This document shows positions 57,085 through 64,000 of a stretch of DNA of 64,000 bases, in pieces; positions within the stretch are counted from its first letter, which is position 1, and each line of letters starts with the position of its first letter. The stretch comes from Viola odorata (taxonomy: Eukaryota; Streptophyta; Magnoliopsida; Malpighiales; Violaceae). Location of the stretch: positions 44,751,475 to 44,815,474 of the forward strand of contig OY829545.1 in the NCBI GenBank assembly GCA_963691705.1, in the 5' to 3' direction. The notes under the pieces were generated by a model, which worked only from the letters and a program-made list of their open reading frames with translations, had not been told where the DNA came from and searched no databases. Made by a program: the position numbers and the translations under genes.

Positions 57085-57102
57085 TCCCCAGTGGAGTCGC
57101 CA
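57085..57102 (-). other. primer binding site of element C
   Basis: The minus strand reads TGGCGACTCCACTGGGGA, three bases from the LTR. One base different from A. Confidence 0.75.
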
Positions 57103-57997
57103 AACTGTCGCGCCCCGAAAATTAAAAATTCGCGAGTGTGCAACGAAATTTGAGACCTTCAGATGCTTGGCGTAAAAGGGACGCCTAGCAGCATGCAATG
57201 AAGTCGCCACCCTAATTTTGTTGCTAGGCTTAGGGAACCCTAATCGTCATGGAATAGGAAATATAATAAGTAAAAAACTAAAGGCACAAAAAGGGGTCTG
57301 GACCCCAGACAAAGGTTCGGGGTCGTATTATGGTCTCGGGAAGGTGTTAGGCACCCGAGTCACATCCGAAAACGGTTACCGGTTGATGAGAGAGGTGTTT
57401 AAAAAGGTGCTTGAAAAATGCATTTTTGAAAAAGGGGGCCCTCAGAGGAATCGTCACTTTAGCCTTTTTTACAATCGGGACCGTTCAGGAATAATAAAAA
57501 GATCTTTCGGACGGGGTTACCGTTTATCAAGATCGATCGATTATTCTTGACCGTAACGTGATGGGACTGAATTTTCCGTAATGCTGAATGAACGCCCTCT
57601 TTTTTCATCATCGGGCCATGCATGATTAACCTAATTACTACGTGATTCTAACATGGATTGCTAACAGAGTACCAATTTAAATGATAGGTTTTTGAAGTGA
57701 AAAAAAACTGAAGTGGGATCGAAAGTCCCCATGTACATGCAGTCAATACAAGCAAGAATTTGAAATCAGATGAACATAGTATTTTAAGCACGTCTTTAAA
57801 CACGTTGTTCATGTGGGTTGATTTTAATTCTAGCAGTTCGATATATCATGCATACAGTTGATATTTGCAGAAAGCATCGAATAAATAAAAAGGACTTGTG
57901 AGGCGTACTTTCGAGCGAAGCTTGAAATTAACCTACAAAATGAGAGTGTTAGTGATAGCTTGAGAGATAACTGAGCAATGAAAATTTTAAATGACAA

Positions 57998-58688
57998 TTG
58001 ATTGCACACGTAAAATGATGGATTGTACGCATACGAGAATTAAATGCTGAGCTTGATGAGTGCATGAAAATAAATGACGACAATTGATTGCATGCGAGAA
58101 ATGATGAATTTTACGCATACAAAAATGAAATACCGAGTTGATTGCGTTCGAAAAATGATTGATTTTAAGCACATGAGAATTTAAATGCTGTGTTGATTGC
58201 ATGCGAAAAATGATTGATTTTACGCATACGAGAATTTAAATGCTAGGTTGATTGCATGCGAAAAGTGATTGATTTTACGCATACGAGAATTTAAATGCTG
58301 GGTTGATTGCATGCGAAAAGTGATTGATTTTACGCATACGAGAATTTAAATGCTGGGTTGATTGTATGCGAAAAATGATGGATTTTACGCATACGAAAAT
58401 GAAATGCTGTTTTGATTTGCATGCGAAAATGATGGATTTTACGCATACGAGAATTTAAGTGCTAGGTTGATTGCATGCGAAAAATGATTGATTTTACGCA
58501 TACGAGAATTTAAATGCTGGGTTGATTGCATGCGATAAATGATGGATTTTACGCATAAGAAAATGAAATGCTGTTTTGATTGCATGCGAAAAATGATGGA
58601 TTTTACGCATACGAGAATTTAAGTGCTAGGTTGATTGCATGCGAAAAATGATTGATTTTACGCATACGAGAATTTAAATGCTGTTTTG
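57998..58688. repeat. 55-bp tandem array, C 5' LTR
   Basis: About 12 copies, one more than the C 3' LTR (the extra unit is at about 58255-58310). Confidence 0.9.
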
Positions 58689-58829
58689 ATAAGTGCAGAA
58701 AAATAAAATGCTATTGGCGATTTACAGGGAAGAAGAAAAAAAAAGTTTAATGATTTGCAGAAAATAAAACAGATTGATAATGTAGAGAATGGACAGTTAG
58801 ATATTTGCGGAAAATAAACAGTTGATATT

Positions 58830-59390
58830 GCGACCGACCATGTAGGCGGTATTGAATTTAAATTGCTGAAAGTAAATTGCTGAAATTTAAAGTGCGGAAA
58901 AGTAAAGTGCGGAAAAGTAAACAGTTGATAATTTGCGGAAGGATTTCCAGCAGTTTTGCGAAAAAGTAAAGCAGTTGAATATTTACGAGAATTAAAATGC
59001 GACCGACCATATAGGCGGTATTGAATTTAAATTGCTGAAAAGTAAATTGCTGAAATTTAAAGTGCAGAAAAGTAAAATACGGAAAAGTAAACAGTTGATA
59101 ATTTGCGGAAGGATTTCCAGCAGTTTTGCGAAAAAGTAAAGCAGTTGAATATTTACGAGAATTAAAATGCGACCGACCATGTAGGCGGTATTGAATTTAA
59201 ATTGCTGAAAGTAAATTGCTGAAATTTAAAGTGCAGAAAAGTAAAATACGGAAAAGTAAACAGTTGATAATTTGCGGAAGGATTTCCAGCAGTTTTGCGA
59301 AAAAGTAAAGCAGTTGAATATTTACGAGAATTAAAATGCGACCGACCATGTAGGCGGTATTGAATTTAAATTGCTGAAATTTAAAGTGCG
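58830..59390. repeat. ~170-bp tandem array, C 5' LTR
   Basis: Same unit as 16118-16707. Confidence 0.9.
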
Positions 59391-60280
59391 AATAATTAAA
59401 CAGTTGATATTTACAGAAAATAAACAGTTGATATTACAGAAAATTAAAAGTGTTAGTACGACAAATAATCATACGAAGCATACGAGTATTTTACGAAAAA
59501 AAAGTGAATTAAAAAATTCATGTATAAAACATACGAAAAATAGCACGTATCATGAAAAACAATTATACGAAGCATGTGAGCATTTTACGTAAAAAAAATT
59601 ACGACTCGAAGGCTCGGAAAAATATAAATGGGCTGGGCCCAGCTTAAAAATTTGGAGAAATGGGCCAGGAACAATTCCTGGCCCAAGGAAATTCATTTAA
59701 ATGGTGATGGGCCAAGCCCATCACCTTTCTTTCATTTTCTCGCGCAAAGGGCCGCTGGCCCGATCAACTCATCTTCAACCTTCCATCGCCGGCGCCACTG
59801 CAGGCGACGGAGGTAGCGAACCAGGCGACCAACTCGCCTGGTTCTTGGCCCAAACGGAGCCTCTCCCTTCCAACAACACAATCAAGCAATCACAGTCACG
59901 TAAATCCCAGCCAAACAGTGGCAATTGCAACGGTAATAATAATGCACATTAATTCATTTAATTAGCAAATAAATACCCCAAGTGTTCAAACAATTCAATC
60001 ACTGCTAGTGTGATGTAACTAACTTAAAACTCAAGCAATTGAACATATTTGAGCAACCAAATGATCGTCTAAGGCATGAACAAAAATCAAAGAAAGAAAC
60101 AGTGAGAGAGAGAGAAAGAACGGCTTACAGCGGTGGTGCTGCCGGCGGACGACGGCGATGAATGAGAGTGAGTGTGAGCGAATGGGGTTCAGGAGTGCAG
60201 GAATTGGACCGAAAAAGGGGGAGAGAGCAATGCTGTTTTTTTTCAAGATTTTCGGACCGTTTGCGCGTAGGGAATGCTTG

Positions 60281-60289
60281 CTATTTATA
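60281..60289 (-). promoter_or_regulatory. TATA box of the C 5' LTR
   Basis: The same ACTATAAATAGCA on the minus strand. As the 5' LTR, this is the copy that would drive element C transcription toward gag. Confidence 0.65.
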
Positions 60290-61221
60290 GTCAGGGAACG
60301 CGTGAGGAGGCCGGACGTGGGAGATGCGCGTGGTGGCCGGACGTGTGCACTGGCTGGGCTAGGGGAACCGTGATGATGGCGGAGGGCTAGGGAGCTAGGG
60401 AGCAGTTGGCTCGGGCAAGGACTTCCGCTGCCTCCCTCGTGCGTGCACTGTGCATGTGCATTATGCACATTAAATCAAGGGCCATTGATCTGGTTGACTT
60501 TCCTTGGTTGACCAGATCAATGGCTATGATCAAATGGCCTTTTATCTGATTTAAATGGCCTCGAGCCAGTTTCCGGGAACAAACGTTCTGACTTTTCGAG
60601 CCGAAGGTACCGTCACGTAGAAAAAAATACGACGGGTTTAACCGTCTACAGCGAATGACGAGAATTTTTCGTTTAACGTGTTTATTTTTGTGTTAAAAAA
60701 CGTGAAACGTTTGAACGGAAAAATAATAACGTTACGCCGAAAATCACACGAATCGCTGTAGACCGTTGCGACCAGAAAAAAATCTAGCAACTAGTTGATG
60801 GAAAACATTTTAAAGTCAAGCTATGGTCCGAGTGGACTTACTCGGGTCTAATAAAAGCTCGAATAAAAATAATAATAAAATAATAAAAATACTAAAAGAT
60901 GTGCTACAATATAAAAAATCCTAAAATTCATGTGATGACCTAAAACGAAGAAAAAATTAGCAAACGACTGCCGGATAATTAAAAATGTGATTTTTAAGGG
61001 TAAAAATATTAATGATAATAATAATGAAAATACATGCCGAAAAATTAAAAATGCGATTTCGAAGGCTGACGATGCTGACGATGATGCAAAAATGCAACGA
61101 AACACCTAAAAATGCTAGCGACATTAAATCAACTGAAAATGACTGTGAATTAGCTGAATGACAGAAATGCTAAAATTAAATAAAAATGGCGTCAAAATTC
61201 GGGTATCAACAGTTGCCCCCT

Positions 61222-61259
61222 CTTTACTGTCTTATCGAAGTATTTGATAAGCAGTAAAG
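61222..61259. promoter_or_regulatory. conserved inverted repeat, C 5' LTR
   Basis: Same arms as 47956-47993. Confidence 0.5.
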
Positions 61260-61319
61260 ACAGTTGCCCCTATATCCGAATTTTGACGACACAGCGGGTC
61301 TTACCTCAAACTTACAGTG

Positions 61320-62172
61320 ATGATGTCGCTCTGGGAGGAGGTAGTTGCTTGATGTCGCTCTGGGAGGAGGAGATTGTTTGATGCTGTCACTGGGGATACC
61401 AGGTGCTTGCTTGATGTCACTCTGAGAGGAGGAAAGTGATGCTGCCACTCTGGGAGGAGGTAATCCGCTGACATCGCTCTGGGAGGAGATAGGTTGTTGA
61501 TCGAAAATGTAAACGACAGCTCCACTGGGGGGGGATGATCGCTTGACATGTGACTGATGTTGCTTCGGAAGATAATGCGCGATTCGCAGAAGTATGAATG
61601 ATTTGTCCTAATGATGTCACTCTAGGAGGAGGAAAATAATTATGCAGAAATGTAGAATTGTGTGAGGGATGTTGCTCTGGGAGGGGAAGAAATGCCAAGG
61701 TTGAAAAAGGTAGAACTACGCTATGCTATCACTCTGGGAGGAGAAGAAATGCTTGATGCTGAAAACTAAACCTATGATGTCACTCTGGGAGGAGAAGAAA
61801 TGCTAAGGCTGAAAACTAAATGCTGTCACTCTGGGAGGAGAAGAAATGCTTGATGCTGAAAACTAAACCTATGATGTCACTCTGGGAGGAGAAGAAATGC
61901 TAAGGCTGAAAACTAAATGCTGTCACTCTAGGAGGAGAAGAAATGCTAGGTCGGAATCTAAACTATGTTGTCACTCTGGGAGGAGAAGAATGTTAATGCT
62001 TTTGATGGTGTTATTTGGTGATGAGGGAATTGATGTTGGCACTGGGGATAAAAACGTGTTTACAAAATTGATGATGTTGTTCGTGGATGTCACTCTGGGA
62101 GGCGATGGTTGGTTGATGTCACTCTGGGAGGAGGTATGCTTTTGATGTCACTCTAGGAGGAGGTATGCTTTA
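61320..62172. repeat. GATGTCACTCTGGGAGGAG array, C 5' LTR
   Basis: Identical in organisation to 48054-48906. Confidence 0.85.
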
Positions 62173-62184
62173 AATTCTAGTCTG

Positions 62185-62540
62185 GGCGAGGCTATCGCAT
62201 TGCTTGATGCTGGTATGAAAAATGAGGTTGCATGTCGGTGCGAGGCTATCGCTCTTCGGACGATGATGTGGAAATACGGATAAAGGTCCGTGCGAGGCTA
62301 TCGCTCTCCGGACGTCGTCGTGGTGATGTGAATGAATGTCCGTGCGAGGCTATCACTCTCTGGATGTTGACGTGGCAATGTAAATGAATGTCCATGTGAG
62401 GCTATCGCTCTCCGAGTGTTGACGTGGCAATGCGGATGAAGGTCTGTGCGAGGCTATCGCTCTCCGGACGCTGGTGCTGAAAATGTAGTTATACGACCAT
62501 GCGAGGCTATCGCTCTCCAGACGCTGGTGTTGAAAGTATA
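62185..62540. repeat. GTGCGAGGCTATCGCTCTCC array, C 5' LTR
   Basis: Same as 48919-49272. Confidence 0.85.
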
Positions 62541-62772
62541 GTCACTCAAGGAGGAGTTATTTAGATATGCAGAAAAGTAGTCGCTCAAGGAGGAGTATTT
62601 TTAGATACACGAAAAAAAGTAGTTGCTCACGGAGGAGTGATAATTATGCAGAAATATAGAATTATGTAAATGAGAGTTGTAACGTACCTTCGCTCGGATA
62701 TTGATTGACGATAACATACCTTTGCCCTGATGTTGATTTGATATTTGGGGTGACTGTTTATGAATTTTCAAG

Positions 62773-64000
62773 ATATGGTGTGGGGACGTGACCTGACATA
62801 ACATTAACAGATGACATGTGCGGACGTGACCAGACACAATATTAACAAACGCGATGTGGGGACGTGACCCTTCAACGCTTAACAGACAATATGCGTGGAC
62901 GTGACCAGACACAACCTTATCAGACGACTGTGCGGACGTGACCGGACCTGACATTAACAGCATGATGTGGGGACGTGACCCTTCACAACGCTTAACAGAC
63001 AACATGTGCGGACGTAACCAGACACAACATTATCAGACGATTGTGCGGACGTGACCAGACACAGTATTAAAAAACACGATGTGGGGACGTGACCCTTCAC
63101 AACGCTTAGCAGGCAACCTGTGCGGACGTGACTAGACACAACATTATCAGACGACATGTGCGGACGTGACCAGACACAGCCTTAAAAACACGATGTGGGG
63201 ACGTGACCCTTCACAACGCTTAGCAGACAACCTGTGCGGACGTGACCAGACACAACATTATCATATGACATGTGCGGACGTGACCAGACACAGCCTTAAA
63301 AACACGATGTGGGGACGTGACCCTTCACAACGCTTAACAGACAATATGTGCGGACATGACCAGACACAACATTATCAGACGACTGTGCGGACGTGACCAG
63401 ACACAGCATTAAAAACACGATGTGGGGACGTGACCCTTCACAACGCTTAACAGACAATATGTGCGGACGTGACCAGACACAACATTATCAGACGACTGTG
63501 CGGACGTGACCAGACACAGCATTAAAAACACGATGTGGGGACGTGACCCTTCACAACGCTTAACAGACTATGTGTGGACGTGACCAGACATAACATTATC
63601 AGACGACTGTGCGGACGTGACCAGACACAACATTAAAAACACGATGTGGGGACGTGACCCTTCACAACGCTTAACAGACAATATGTGTGGACATGACCAG
63701 ACATAACATTATCAGACGACTGTGTGGACGTGACCAGACACAGCATTAAAAACACGATGTGGGGACGTGACCCTTCACAACGCTTAACAGACAATATGTG
63801 TGGACGTGACCAGACACAACTTTCTAGGACACGATGTGGGGACGTGACCTGAACACAACGCTTAACAGACAATATGTGTGGACGTGACTAGACATAACAT
63901 TATCAGACGACTGTGCGGACGTGACCAGACACAGCATTAAAAACACGATGTGGGGACGTGACCCTTCACAACGCTTAACAGACAATATGTGTGGACGTGA
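62773..64000. repeat. 113-bp GGACGTGACC array, C 5' LTR (runs off the window)
   Basis: Follows 49507-50734 copy for copy to the edge. Confidence 0.9.

Larger units (their letters stand above)
43910..64000 (-). mobile_element. Element C: internally deleted Tat/Ogre-like element
   Basis: 3' LTR from 43910 to about 53520, interior about 53520-57105, and 5' LTR from 57106 past the window edge. The interior (~3.6 kb) keeps PBS, leader, an internally deleted ORF1, intact gag, the last codons of protease, the intron and the first ~60-70 codons of the RT exon. The protease core, RT, RNase H domains and integrase are gone. It is a close relative of A: the gag N-termini are almost identical. Confidence 0.88.
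57106..64000 (-). repeat. 5' LTR of element C (6.9 kb visible, continues)
   Basis: Starts TGTCGCGCCCC next to the PBS and follows the C 3' LTR base for base to the window edge, with one extra 55-bp unit. Differences from the 3' LTR are concentrated at the low end: about 12 in the first 890 bp, but about 3 over the 4.4 kb from 59590. Confidence 0.9.

Overview
This window is repeat DNA from a flowering plant, most likely a eudicot. It holds no host gene, tRNA, rRNA or CRISPR array that I can recognise. Almost every base belongs to Ty3/gypsy LTR retrotransposons, and nearly all recognisable coding sequence lies on the minus strand. The plant call rests on plant-only retrotransposon lineages: Tat/Ogre-like elements (second RNase H, extra ORF1 before gag, spliced intron between protease and RT) and an Athila-like gag/protease element with a tRNA-Asp-type primer site.

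The layout is a nest of insertions. (E) 1-~3075, plus strand: a decayed gag with three in-frame stops and LTR-like noncoding DNA. (F) 3104-3754, minus: a TE-like ORF relic of unknown family. (D) 3755-14446, minus: an old, broken Tat/Ogre-like element with a ~5.7-kb 3' LTR followed by integrase, RNase H remnant, RT, protease and the C-terminus of gag. Element A cuts D inside gag. (A) 14447-43909, minus: a younger Tat/Ogre-like element with a ~10-kb 3' LTR, integrase, RT/RNase H/archaeal-type RNase H, protease, gag, ORF1, PBS, and only the last 931 bp of its 5' LTR. (B) 28673-35741: a recent Athila-like element inserted in A's protease region, with two 1488-bp LTRs differing at 7 sites by my reading; it codes gag and protease only. 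(C) 43910 to beyond 64000, minus: another Tat/Ogre-like copy that appears to sit inside A's 5' LTR. It keeps an intact gag but has lost most of ORF1, protease and all enzymatic pol domains; its 5' LTR runs off the window.

Inferred order of events: D first, then A into D's gag, then B and C into A. LTR differences (A about 1% over 931 bp, B about 0.5%) fit this order. The right-hand remainders of C, A and D should lie beyond base 64000, which gives testable predictions.

The most unusual content is in the noncoding DNA. The A/C LTRs carry at least five tandem arrays (55, ~170, ~54, ~59 and 113 bp) that are absent or single-copy in the related D LTR, while D has amplified a different 45-bp unit. 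Each LTR has a TATA box on the minus strand, so three arrays lie upstream in U3 and two lie in the transcribed leader. Element B carries eight copies of an 18-bp palindrome, in both LTRs, in noncoding DNA and three times inside its protein-coding frames.
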